Source: Bacteroidales bacterium (GTDB lineage: Bacteria; Bacteroidota; Bacteroidia; Bacteroidales; F082). Taken from it: a DNA stretch of 61,059 bases. Under the pieces are notes generated by a model. That model did no database searches and was not told the origin of the DNA. It saw only the letters and a list, made by a program, of their open reading frames with translations. The stretch lies in NCBI GenBank assembly GCA_016285355.1, contig JAEEQP010000023.1, positions 1 to 61,059 on the forward strand, written 5' to 3'. Position numbers and translations under genes: made by a program. The first letter of the stretch is position 1. The number at the start of each line of letters is the position of its first letter. Positions 33,432 through 41,996 of the stretch are shown piece after piece.

Positions 33432-35918
33432 ATGCACAAGATATTTGTTCCCATCTACCAATACTTTCGCGGCCATAAAACATTGATGTATATCATTTTG
33501 GCTGTCACTACAGTGGTTTTTCTTTTCTTCGGACTAAAAGTGAAATACGAAGAAGACATTACAAAACTGCTTCCCGAATCAAGTGTCGAGAGCCAGTTGG
33601 CTTTCGGGTCCATCCAGCTCAAGGACAAGATTTACATTCAGGTGACCTCGGCTGATGTTCGGCTTTCGCCTAATCATTTGAGCGAAAGAATGGATGAGTT
33701 TATAGACCTGCTCTATGAAAGGGACTCGTCGACACATTTCATCTCCAATGTCCTGTATAAGATGGAGCCAGAGGTGGCTATCAATGCCTTGGATTTCGTC
33801 TTGGAGCATATTCCCTCCTTCATCGACACTTCGGCCTATCGTGATTTTGAAAAGGCCTTGGCTCCAGAGGCCATCGAAAAACAGATGTGGGTCAATTACG
33901 AGCAGATGATGGAAGACGAGACCGGCGAACTCACCCAAGCCATTGCCTACGACCCGCTTAATTTGAGGGGTGTCGTGCTCGGCGATGTGCTTTTGAGTGC
34001 CAATAACAGCTACAACATCATCGATGGCCACCTGTTCTGTCCCGACAGCACCGTGGCCACTGCTTACCTCGCTCCGGCCTTCCGCTCGTTGGACTCGCGG
34101 GCTTCGACCAACTTTTCCAAGATGCTTTCACAAGCGCAGAAAGACTTTGAGGCGATGCATCCTGAGATAAAAGTCCATGCCCATGGCGACCCCATCGGCA
34201 GCGTGTCGAATGCCGGTCGAATCCGCTCCGATTTGGTGGTGACGGTAGGCATCTCCTTGATTCTGATTTTTATTCTTATTTGGTTGTGCTTTAGAAGTTT
34301 CTCGTTTCTTTGGGAGCTTCTGTTGCCTATTATCTACGGTGCCGTCTTCTCGTTGGCCTGCATCTATTGGATTAAGGGAGGCATGTCGCTGATGGCTTTG
34401 GGATTGGGCGCGATTATTTTGGGCGTTGCCATCAGTTACTGCCTGCATGTGCTGATTCATCACTTCTTTGTCGGCGACCCTGAGAGGCTGCTGACGGACG
34501 AGTCCACGCCTGTTTTCTTGGGCTGCATTACGACGATTGGCGCATTCTGTAGCTTGCTGTTCACCGAAAGTGATTTGCTCCGCGATTTTGGCCTGTTTGC
34601 TTCATTCTCGCTGTTTGGAAGCACCATGTTTGCCCTTATCTTCCTGCCTCATTTCCTGCCGAAACGCCATGCCAAGGCCGACGACAAGACCTTCCGTCGC
34701 ATCTCACGTCTCAACAATCTGCCTTTCGACAAAAAGCCCTGGTTCCTTGCATTGATGGTGGTCATTCTTGTGGTAGGCATTATCTTCTCGCCTAAGGTGA
34801 AGTTTGACAGCGACTTGCGTAACCTCGACTACAACTCACCCGCTGAAGTGCAGGCAGAGTCGCTCTTCAACGAGAAAAACAACGACGGCTTCTTCCACCT
34901 GTATTTTGCCACGGTTTCCACCGACATTGACGAGGCATTGGAGGCCGACAAGTCGTTGATGCTCATATTGGATACGCTTAAGAAACAAGGAGTTGTTCAT
35001 GCCTATACCGACATCATCCCCAAACTTTTCGTGACGCAAGCCGACCAAGAGCAACGTATCGAGGCTTGGAATGCGTTCTGGACCGAGGAACGGAAATCTT
35101 TCGCCACTGAACAAGTCGAAAAAGGTGCCTTGAATTTCGGCCTCGACCCGATGATGTTCTACGAGTTCAAGGAATTGTTGGATGCCGATTACGAGCCCGC
35201 CTCGCTAATGGAAAGCGGTGTGGTGCCCGATAACCTTTTGGGCAACTTCATCGAATGCAACGCCGACAACCAATACATGGTGTTTACGGATGTCTCCATG
35301 CGTTTTGACGAGAAAGACATTGCCACAGATGCCTTGGTCAAGAACCCGAAGACCTTCGTTTTGGAGCCGTTCTACTACTGCAAGAGCATGGTGGAGGTCA
35401 TTCACGACGACTTCAACATCGCCGTATGGATTTCCTCGCTGTTCGTCTTGCTGATTCTGTTGGTCTCGTTCCGCAACATCATCACGGCACTTCTTTCCTT
35501 TATTCCCATGGTCATCAGTTGGTTTATGGTGCAGGGGTATATGGCCATCTTCGGCCTGGAATTCAATCTGATTAACATCATCATCTCCACCTTCATTTTC
35601 GGTGTGGGCGTTGATTATAGTATCTTTATCACGGAAGGACTGCTGAAACAAGCCCGAACAGGAAACCAAGATGTGCTCACTTGGCACAAGATAGCCATCT
35701 TCTTCTCGGCAATCATCCTTGTCATCGTGGTGACATCCCTTCTCTTCGCCGTTCATCCGGCCATCCGTTCGATAGGTTTGATTACCCTTATCGGCATGGC
35801 CTCAACGATTATGATTTCCTATTCGCTTCAGCCTTTTGTGTTCTGGCAGCTGATGAAATGGCCTTGGTATAAGCGGAGCGTAATGAAAGGTGGGCAGAAA
35901 AATAGAAAAGGAGAATGA
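33432..35918 (+). CDS. MMPL/RND-family exporter
   Basis: 828 residues. One membrane segment near the N-terminus (TLMYIILAVTTVVFLFFGL) precedes a large periplasmic domain. Then comes a block of five or six helices (VVTVGISLILIFILIWLCF, LGAIILGVAISYCLHVLIHH). The layout is repeated in the second half (SSLFVLLILLVSFRNIITAL, FIFGVGVDYSIFITEGLLKQ). GVGVDYSIF and the duplicated topology are typical of MMPL/HpnN-type RND proteins that move lipids or hydrophobic compounds, driven by protons. The fatty-acid genes downstream fit a lipid role, but this is inference. Confidence 0.88.
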   Translation: MHKIFVPIYQYFRGHKTLMYIILAVTTVVFLFFGLKVKYEEDITKLLPESSVESQLAFGSIQLKDKIYIQVTSADVRLSPNHLSERMDEFIDLLYERDSSTHFISNVLYKMEPEVAINALDFVLEHIPSFIDTSAYRDFEKALAPEAIEKQMWVNYEQMMEDETGELTQAIAYDPLNLRGVVLGDVLLSANNSYNIIDGHLFCPDSTVATAYLAPAFRSLDSRASTNFSKMLSQAQKDFEAMHPEIKVHAHGDPIGSVSNAGRIRSDLVVTVGISLILIFILIWLCFRSFSFLWELLLPIIYGAVFSLACIYWIKGGMSLMALGLGAIILGVAISYCLHVLIHHFFVGDPERLLTDESTPVFLGCITTIGAFCSLLFTESDLLRDFGLFASFSLFGSTMFALIFLPHFLPKRHAKADDKTFRRISRLNNLPFDKKPWFLALMVVILVVGIIFSPKVKFDSDLRNLDYNSPAEVQAESLFNEKNNDGFFHLYFATVSTDIDEALEADKSLMLILDTLKKQGVVHAYTDIIPKLFVTQADQEQRIEAWNAFWTEERKSFATEQVEKGALNFGLDPMMFYEFKELLDADYEPASLMESGVVPDNLLGNFIECNADNQYMVFTDVSMRFDEKDIATDALVKNPKTFVLEPFYYCKSMVEVIHDDFNIAVWISSLFVLLILLVSFRNIITALLSFIPMVISWFMVQGYMAIFGLEFNLINIIISTFIFGVGVDYSIFITEGLLKQARTGNQDVLTWHKIAIFFSAIILVIVVTSLLFAVHPAIRSIGLITLIGMASTIMISYSLQPFVFWQLMKWPWYKRSVMKGGQKNRKGE

Positions 35919-35932
35919 CAAGTTCCATTTTT

Positions 35933-35965
35933 AGCCAAAACTGCCAAAAAACCTGAGTTTTGGAC
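35933..35965. repeat. CCAAAACT palindrome downstream of the ATPase gene
   Basis: AGCCAAAACT and GAGTTTTGG arms around about 12 bases. Same motif as the two copies at 37472-37557, so the ATPase gene is flanked by them on both sides. Confidence 0.65.
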
Positions 35966-35986
35966 GATGATTAAAGATGTTAGTGT

Positions 35987-37423
35987 TTATAGAAACAGTG
36001 CATCCATTGTGAGTTTGACGGGAATTTCGTCAGAACTGGCATTCTCAGTTAGTGGTGAAGCTGTGATTAATGTGGAATAAAGGCTCTGTTTCGTTCCTGT
36101 TTCGCGTCGAAAAGTCTCCAAACGGTAGGCCATTTTTTTTGCTTCTTCCTCCGACAGGCTGTATTCCTTTGCGGAGTATTTTATCTCGCAAACATTCACC
36201 ACATCATCAGCGCGGTCGATAATCAAGTCGATTTGTGCGGCTGGTGTGCTTTCCTTGCTCCTCCAACAATATTGTTCTGACGCAATGGTGTCAATGTGCA
36301 GTGTTTCCTTGATTTGGTCAACATGTAACAGACAGACACGCTCGTAGGCTAATCCTAACCACGTGTTGGTTTCTGGCGTACCCAAATGATTAGTCCAATA
36401 ACGGTTGTCGCTCCCCGATTTGTCTGCGAAATGGATGTGGAATAAAGAGAACATATCCATCAACTGATATATGCTACCCTTGCTTTTCACCACATTTTTC
36501 TCTCGCACCTTGTATTTCCGCACCATTCCGCATTCTATCAGATTATCAAGCTGTTCCGATAAATTGCCGCCTGAATCTTTGTTCAGTTTCTGCATCAGTT
36601 CAGCACGCGTCAACCCTTTCTTGTGTCGGGCCAGCAATTCGACAATTTCCAAGTATGGTTCCGGCAATCGGAACAAGGTCTTAAACAGTCGTTTGTATTC
36701 GCGTCGCAAGGGTCCATTGACATCAAAATACAGGTTGTCAATGTTTTGCGTAAGGCTCAAATTAGAATCCAAAAGGCTTAAATAGTAGGCCACACCACCG
36801 AACATCATATAGGATTGTACTATCGAAAGGCGGCTCCAGTGGAATCCTTGATGAATAAGGTATCGCTCCGTTTCCTTGAGGTTGAATGGCAACAATTTCA
36901 TCTCATGGGTAATGCGGTCATGCAATCCGCCATGACTATCAATGATGTTTTTGATCATCCAAGTAGTGGCACTGCCACATACGATGAGTTTCATGTTGTT
37001 ATACAGAGAAGCCCAACTGTTCCAAAAATGCCCCAAAGCTTTGGCAAATCCCGAACCATGTGTGTCTAAACTTGGAATCTCATCCAAGAAGACGATACAG
37101 TCATCACCCGCATTTACCTTCGGTTGCAAAGCTTTTCGAAGTAGGGTGAACGCCTGCATCCATGTGGCAGGCTGTTCCTTCACTTCAAAACCGTAAAAAT
37201 CCATGGCATCCGAAAACGCCTCCATCTCCTCATTGAAGTTGCCCTCCAGAACGCCTGTCATGCTGAAAGTCATCCGGCCATTAAAAAGTTGATTGATTAA
37301 GAAAGTCTTTCCAACCCTTCTGCGGCCATAAACAGCGATGAACTCTGGCTTCCTCGATTTGACATACTTTTCAAAGTCTTCGATTTCCTTTTCTCTACCT
37401 ATGATGGTTTGGACCGTATTCAT
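35987..37423 (-). CDS. AAA-type ATPase with C-terminal DUF234 nuclease-like domain
   Basis: 478 residues. N-terminal AAA domain: Walker A GRRRVGKTF (about residues 34-42), Walker B CIVFLDEIPSLD, sensor-like VCGSATTWM. A winged-helix segment follows (LARHKKGLTRAELMQKL). The C-terminal DUF234 region has QIDLIIDRADDVVNVCEIKY, a D...ExK pattern typical of PD-(D/E)xK nucleases. These archaeal-type ATPases are frequent, mobile-looking genes in Bacteroidetes with unknown function. The promoter box TAATTTTG (minus, 37445-37452) is upstream. CCAAAACT palindromes flank the gene. Confidence 0.85.
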   Translation of the reverse strand: MNTVQTIIGREKEIEDFEKYVKSRKPEFIAVYGRRRVGKTFLINQLFNGRMTFSMTGVLEGNFNEEMEAFSDAMDFYGFEVKEQPATWMQAFTLLRKALQPKVNAGDDCIVFLDEIPSLDTHGSGFAKALGHFWNSWASLYNNMKLIVCGSATTWMIKNIIDSHGGLHDRITHEMKLLPFNLKETERYLIHQGFHWSRLSIVQSYMMFGGVAYYLSLLDSNLSLTQNIDNLYFDVNGPLRREYKRLFKTLFRLPEPYLEIVELLARHKKGLTRAELMQKLNKDSGGNLSEQLDNLIECGMVRKYKVREKNVVKSKGSIYQLMDMFSLFHIHFADKSGSDNRYWTNHLGTPETNTWLGLAYERVCLLHVDQIKETLHIDTIASEQYCWRSKESTPAAQIDLIIDRADDVVNVCEIKYSAKEYSLSEEEAKKMAYRLETFRRETGTKQSLYSTLITASPLTENASSDEIPVKLTMDALFL

Positions 37424-37471
37424 GTTTTCCTTATTTTAACGCTGCAAAATTACATAAAATTGTTTAATTTT

Positions 37472-37557
37472 CAGCCAAAACTATATAAAATTGTGAGTTT
37501 TGGACGGGTTTTATATCAATTTCAGCCAAAACTATTGATTTTTATGAGTTTTGGCTG
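37472..37557. repeat. Two CCAAAACT palindromes upstream of the ATPase gene
   Basis: Unit 1 (37472-37505): CAGCCAAAACT ... GAGTTTTGGAC. Unit 2 (37523-37557): CAGCCAAAACT ... AGTTTTGGCTG, a perfect 11-bp inverted repeat. They sit between the ATPase promoter and fakA, with TAACAACAAG beyond. The rest of 37424-37729 holds only the fakA promoter. Confidence 0.7.
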
Positions 37558-37697
37558 AAACTAACAACAAGAAGTTCACGATGCTCATGGAATCCTGTTA
37601 TTTTATCCATAGGTCTGATTACCTTCATCAAAATGGCTTTAACGTATTCATAAAGGTTATGGAAAAATAGAATTTGAAACGTTTCAAAAAAAAACCG

Positions 37698-37705
37698 TAT
37701 TTTTG
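37698..37705 (+). promoter_or_regulatory. Promoter -7 box for fakA
   Basis: TATTTTTG, 24 bases before the ATG at 37730, matching the Bacteroidetes consensus. Confidence 0.5.
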
Positions 37706-37729
37706 CAAACTTTTTGAAAACCATTTGTA

Positions 37730-39370
37730 ATGCAGAAAACAAATGAACTCGATAGCCTGACTTTCGCCGCGATGTTGCGCCAAGGTGCAGTATCGCTCAG
37801 CCAGGACAAAAAGGTCATCAACGACCTGAATGTCTTCCCCATTCCTGACGGCGACACAGGCGACAATATGCTGATGACCCTCAAGGCGGGCTGCAACGCG
37901 CTTGAAAATCATCTTGGAACGCTTTCCGAACTGGCTTCTGCGGCTTCTTCGGGGATGTTGCTTGGTGCAAGAGGCAATTCCGGTGTGATTCTTTCAAGGA
38001 TTTTTGCAGGTCTGGCCAAAGGCTTGCAAGGCATCATCGAAGCGGACACCAAGGTCTTTGCCAAAGCCATGCAATCGGCAGTGGAGGAAGCTTACAAGGC
38101 CGTTCCTGTACCTGTGGAAGGTACCATCATCACCGTGTTGCGCGAAGGTGCGGCAGGTGCGGATGCCAGTCAAGACCTCAACCATTATTTTGAGACCTTG
38201 TTGGAGGCCATGCAAGTCTCCCTCGACCATACGCCCGAACTGCTGAAAGTACTGAAAGATGCAGGCGTGGTGGATAGCGGCGGTGCAGGACTGGTGAGCA
38301 TCTTCCGTGGCATGAACGACGCCTTGAACGGCATCATCTCAGAAATGGAAATAGAGCCAATGACGACTGCTCCTGTCCCGACAGTAGAGTTGGAGAAATT
38401 TGACGAAAACAGCAAGCTCGAATTCGGCTATTGCACGGAGTTCCTGCTCCGTTTGATGCGCTCCAAAGTCGACCTCGACACCTTCGACGAAAAGGAAATC
38501 ATCGACTATTTAAATAAGGTGGGCGAATCGGTGGTGGCCTTCCGCGAAGGCACGATTGTGAAAGTGCATGTGCATACCTTCACGCCGGGCGAGATTCTCA
38601 ACGAGATGCAAAAATACGGCGAATTCCTGACCATCAAGATTGAGAACATGGCGTTGCAACACCATCAATCGACCAATCAGAACAACGCTTCCTTCAAGTT
38701 GCCGCCCAAACCTTACGGCATCGTGACGGTGGCCTCGGGCGAAGGTCTCATCAACGCCTTCCGCGAGTTTGGTGCCGACGAGGTGATTGAAGGTGGTCAG
38801 ACGATGAATCCGTCCACGCAAGACTTCTTGGATGCCTTTGCCAAAATCAACGCGCAACATATCCTCGTTTTCCCCAACAACAAGAACATCAAGATGGCCG
38901 CCGATCAGGCCGCCGAACTCTATAAAAACGCTGACATCCATGTGCTTTCGTCGACCACTATCGGCGAGGGCTATTACGGCATCGGCTCCATCGACCGCGA
39001 CAATACCAACGTTGAAGAAGTCATTGCGACTGTCACGGAAATCATGCAGTCCGTGGTGACAGGCATGGTCTCTACCGCCATCCGCGATGCCGAAGGCGAG
39101 CAGGTGACTGTCCACACAGGAGACTATGTGGGCTATAGTGGCAAGCAACTCCTTTCCGACAGTCCCAACCGCGAAGAAGCCGCCAAAGCCCTCGTTGAGC
39201 ATCTTGATGCTGCCTCCCGCGACGTGATGCTGGTATTCTATGGCAAGGAAGTGCCTCAAAATGAAGCGGAAAAACTCATTGCCGACCTGCAAAACCAATA
39301 CAAGAACCTTGAAATTATGTTGAATTACGGCGCACAGCCAGTTTATGATTACATTTTTGTATTATGTTGA
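37730..39370 (+). CDS. fakA: Fatty acid kinase catalytic subunit FakA (DAK2 domain)
   Basis: 546 residues. The N-terminal DAK2 kinase domain has the metal-binding motif D40-GD42-TGD45 (NVFPIPDGDTGDNML) and SSGMLLGARGNSGVILS. The middle and C-terminal YloV-type domains follow (GYCTEFLLRL, GEGYYGIGSIDRDNTN). In Gram-positives FakA phosphorylates a fatty acid carried by FakB (a DegV protein) to acyl-phosphate. The next gene is a DegV protein overlapping by 7 bases, so the pair is almost certainly the FakA-FakB system. Confidence 0.9.
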   Translation: MQKTNELDSLTFAAMLRQGAVSLSQDKKVINDLNVFPIPDGDTGDNMLMTLKAGCNALENHLGTLSELASAASSGMLLGARGNSGVILSRIFAGLAKGLQGIIEADTKVFAKAMQSAVEEAYKAVPVPVEGTIITVLREGAAGADASQDLNHYFETLLEAMQVSLDHTPELLKVLKDAGVVDSGGAGLVSIFRGMNDALNGIISEMEIEPMTTAPVPTVELEKFDENSKLEFGYCTEFLLRLMRSKVDLDTFDEKEIIDYLNKVGESVVAFREGTIVKVHVHTFTPGEILNEMQKYGEFLTIKIENMALQHHQSTNQNNASFKLPPKPYGIVTVASGEGLINAFREFGADEVIEGGQTMNPSTQDFLDAFAKINAQHILVFPNNKNIKMAADQAAELYKNADIHVLSSTTIGEGYYGIGSIDRDNTNVEEVIATVTEIMQSVVTGMVSTAIRDAEGEQVTVHTGDYVGYSGKQLLSDSPNREEAAKALVEHLDAASRDVMLVFYGKEVPQNEAEKLIADLQNQYKNLEIMLNYGAQPVYDYIFVLC

Positions 39371-40233
39371 CATTCTTTAGCGACACCGATTGCGACATCA
39401 CTCCCAAGGAGTGCGCCGCGTATGGCATCAAACTCATCAGTATGCCTTATACCGTGGGTGAGCAAGTAATTCACCCCTACATCGACTTTGACGAATTCGA
39501 TTCCCACAAATTCTACGACATGCTCCGTGCCGGCACCATGCCGACCACCAGTGCCATGAGCGAAGAGGCTTACATTCATTATTTTGAGCCTGAATTTGCA
39601 GCTGGAAACGACATTCTCTATGTGCATTTCTCATCGGCCACATCCAACACCTTCACCATCATGAATCAGGCCTTGGAGAAACTGAAAGCAAAGTATCCCG
39701 AACGCAAGTTTTATGAAATTGACACATTGGGCATCACGGCTTTGTCATACAACGTGGTGCTTGAATGTGCTGACATGTTTAAGGCAGGCAAGACCGCTGA
39801 GGAAATTGTGGAATGGGCCAGAGTGGAAGTGCCGAAGTTCCCGATGTATTTTTTCGCCGACGACCTGAAGTTTTTCCGCCGCAGCGGTCGCGTGAGCGGT
39901 TTAGCTGCCACCATGGGCGGCTTCATTGGCATACGACCTATCATCTACTTAGATAACGAGGGCAAAATGGTCTCCATCGGTAAGGAAACGGGCCGCGCCA
40001 AGGCCATTGCCCGTTTGGTGAAATATGTCGAAGAACTTGGTGAGGATGTGAAGGCCCACCGCGTGGTCATCGGCCATTCGGACTGCCCCGACATCGCCGC
40101 CGAAGCCGAACGACAACTGAAAGAGAAGTTCGGCCAAGACCTGAACGTCATCACCACCGTCGTCAATCCCACCATCGGAAGCCACTGCGGACCTAATGGT
40201 TTAGGCATTTGCTTCCATGCTAAGCATCGTTGA
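39364..40233 (+). CDS. fakB: DegV-family fatty-acid-binding protein FakB
   Basis: 289 residues overlapping fakA. DegV features: FFSDTDCDITPKECAAYGI, the conserved PTTSAMSEEAY, YVHFSSATSNTF and DDLKFFRRSGRVSG, with HSDCPD near the C-terminus. DegV proteins hold a fatty acid in a deep pocket and present it to FakA. The overlapping start suggests translational coupling. Together the two supply acyl-phosphate to the PlsX/PlsY pathway; plsX is 3 kb downstream. Confidence 0.9.
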   Translation: MLTFFSDTDCDITPKECAAYGIKLISMPYTVGEQVIHPYIDFDEFDSHKFYDMLRAGTMPTTSAMSEEAYIHYFEPEFAAGNDILYVHFSSATSNTFTIMNQALEKLKAKYPERKFYEIDTLGITALSYNVVLECADMFKAGKTAEEIVEWARVEVPKFPMYFFADDLKFFRRSGRVSGLAATMGGFIGIRPIIYLDNEGKMVSIGKETGRAKAIARLVKYVEELGEDVKAHRVVIGHSDCPDIAAEAERQLKEKFGQDLNVITTVVNPTIGSHCGPNGLGICFHAKHR

Positions 40234-40266
40234 GCCATAACCTTGCCTATAATTGATTTTTTTTTG

Positions 40267-40274
40267 TAATTTTG
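40267..40274 (+). promoter_or_regulatory. Promoter -7 box for the DUF488 cassette
   Basis: TAATTTTG, 26 bases before the ATG at 40300. It separates the AT-rich cassette from fakB. Confidence 0.45.
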
Positions 40275-40299
40275 CAATTTGTAATTTAGTATTCAATTT

Positions 40300-40851
40300 A
40301 TGGCGACTTCAACATTATATTCAATTGGACATGGCAATAAGTCTATAGAGGAATTTGAAAACGAACTCTCTTCGTTTGGTATTCAATACCTCATTGATAT
40401 TAGAACAAAGCCTTATTCGAAATGGAATCCATCTTTCAATCAAGATGTACTAAAATTTTTGTTACAGAAAGATGGATTTATTTATGTGTATATGGGAGAT
40501 ACAATAGGAGGCTTACCAAGTGATTTGTCATGTTACACCGATGGACATATAGATTATGCGAAAGTTAAGGATAAGGAGTTTTTCAAAATTGGGCTTGCAC
40601 GTCTTTTGACCGCAGCAGAGAAAAAAATAAAAGTTGCCATAATGTGTAGCGAATCAGAACCAGAAAAATGCCATCGAAGTAAACTGATTGGTCAAGAATT
40701 ATTGAAGTACAATATTTCCCTTAACCATATAATAGGAGTTGGCAAATCTCGTCCACAAGAAACAGTTATGGCAATATTAACGAAAGGATTAGGAACCACA
40801 ACTCTTTTTGGAGAAGAAACATTTGTTTCACGCAAATCTTATGCACAATGA
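40300..40851 (+). CDS. DUF488-family protein, first of pair
   Basis: 183 residues. DUF488 signatures: YSIGHGNKSIEEFENEL, IDIRTKPYSKWNP, GDTIGGLP, and the C-terminal AIMCSESEPEKCHRSKLIG with the conserved Cys-His-Arg-Ser. Function of the family is unknown; the CHR(S) site and DIR motif suggest an enzyme. Its stop overlaps the next start (ATGA). Codon use is AT-rich compared with fakA and plsX, suggesting acquisition as a cassette. Confidence 0.85.
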   Translation: MATSTLYSIGHGNKSIEEFENELSSFGIQYLIDIRTKPYSKWNPSFNQDVLKFLLQKDGFIYVYMGDTIGGLPSDLSCYTDGHIDYAKVKDKEFFKIGLARLLTAAEKKIKVAIMCSESEPEKCHRSKLIGQELLKYNISLNHIIGVGKSRPQETVMAILTKGLGTTTLFGEETFVSRKSYAQ

Positions 40852-41324
40852 ATATTTTCACTATTGGAGTGTATGGCTCTACTGAACAGCAGTTTTTCAA
40901 GAAATTAGAAGAGAATAGGATCGACACGTTTTGTGACATTCGTCAGAGGAGAGGAGTGAGAGGAAGCGAATATGCTTTTGTAAACAGCAATTATCTGCAA
41001 GCAAAACTTGCCGATATGGATATTCGGTATGGACACATCATAGAATTAGCACCCACTTCAGAAATAAGGGAGAAACAAAAGCAAGTTGATTTGATGAATG
41101 GAGAACGCAAACGTGATAGGACACAACTTGGCTCCACATTCATCAGCGAATATAAAAAGCATATTGAACATTACGATTTTGATGCTCTCGTTTCACATCT
41201 TGATGATATTGGTGCTAACAATGTTGTGTTTTTCTGTGTAGAACAATACGCGACTGCCTGCCATCGATCAATTGTGGCAGAAGAATTGCATCATCGTTAT
41301 CATTACGAGGTAATACATTTATAA
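40848..41324 (+). CDS. DUF488-family protein, second of pair
   Basis: 158 residues, a second diverged DUF488 member: FTIGVYGSTEQQFFKKLEE, TFCDIRQRRGVRGSEYAFVN, HIIELAPTSEIR and FFCVEQYATACHRSIVAEEL. It keeps the DIR and CHRS elements but differs strongly from its neighbour (RRGVRGSEYAF instead of TKPYSKWNP). The two may therefore form a heterodimer. It overlaps the first gene by 4 bases and is followed after 3 bases by the third gene. Confidence 0.85.
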   Translation: MNIFTIGVYGSTEQQFFKKLEENRIDTFCDIRQRRGVRGSEYAFVNSNYLQAKLADMDIRYGHIIELAPTSEIREKQKQVDLMNGERKRDRTQLGSTFISEYKKHIEHYDFDALVSHLDDIGANNVVFFCVEQYATACHRSIVAEELHHRYHYEVIHL

Positions 41325-41327
41325 GTC

Positions 41328-41975
41328 ATGAGTACGGTTTTAATTGTATCAAAAACACGAATGGCCAATAACAATGTATGCGTTGGTGGCATTGACATTA
41401 ACAAAAAAGCCTCTGTCCGATTACTAAATCAGAATGGCTATCATGAATCTTCCGACGAATGTCCGTATGATATTTGGGATGTTTGGGATTTAGATTATAT
41501 TCCGTCCCATCAAAGACCTGCGCCACATATTGAAGATGTTAATGTGTTCAATCGAGTGAAAAAAGGTGTTTTGAAAAAAGACTTCCAAAAGCCTGTCGCT
41601 TTTGCCCAACTGCTTCGTAATGCAAGAACACCTGTTTTTCAGGGAAGTGTATTAAATACATTTGATGGAAAGTTAAAAACGACCCAATACGGCACCTTGT
41701 TTATCAATGAACAAGATGTACCGAATTACAGCACTTGTTTCTGGATACCTGATAAGATTGTTATTCGGAGCGAATTTCGAGGAAAGCAACGATACAATTA
41801 CAACAACGGCACTCGAAACTGGGGATACAATATTTCATACGTTGGTTTAATAGATCCCATAGATGTAATACCTGTAGGCTCTTTGATAAGACTCTCTTTA
41901 GCGCATTGGTGGTCTCCTGATGATTCTGATGATGAAGAAAGATGCTATTTGCAATTGTCAGGATGGTTTTTGTAA
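41328..41975 (+). CDS. Putative dual OB-fold protein of the DUF488 cassette
   Basis: 215 residues. It starts TVLIVSKTRMANNNVCVGGI and DINKKASVRLLNQNG, continues CPYDIWDVWDLDYIPSHQRP with APHIEDVNVF, and ends HWWSPDDSDDEERCYLQLSG. The beta-rich G(I)D...VRLL and P.HIEDV elements match what I remember of the dual OB-containing (DuOB) domain, which is predicted to bind nucleic acid. It ends 21 bases before a native acetyltransferase-like gene. The same AT-rich composition marks it as part of the cassette. Confidence 0.6.
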   Translation: MSTVLIVSKTRMANNNVCVGGIDINKKASVRLLNQNGYHESSDECPYDIWDVWDLDYIPSHQRPAPHIEDVNVFNRVKKGVLKKDFQKPVAFAQLLRNARTPVFQGSVLNTFDGKLKTTQYGTLFINEQDVPNYSTCFWIPDKIVIRSEFRGKQRYNYNNGTRNWGYNISYVGLIDPIDVIPVGSLIRLSLAHWWSPDDSDDEERCYLQLSGWFL

Positions 41976-41996
41976 CAAATTATAAAAGAGAGAATT

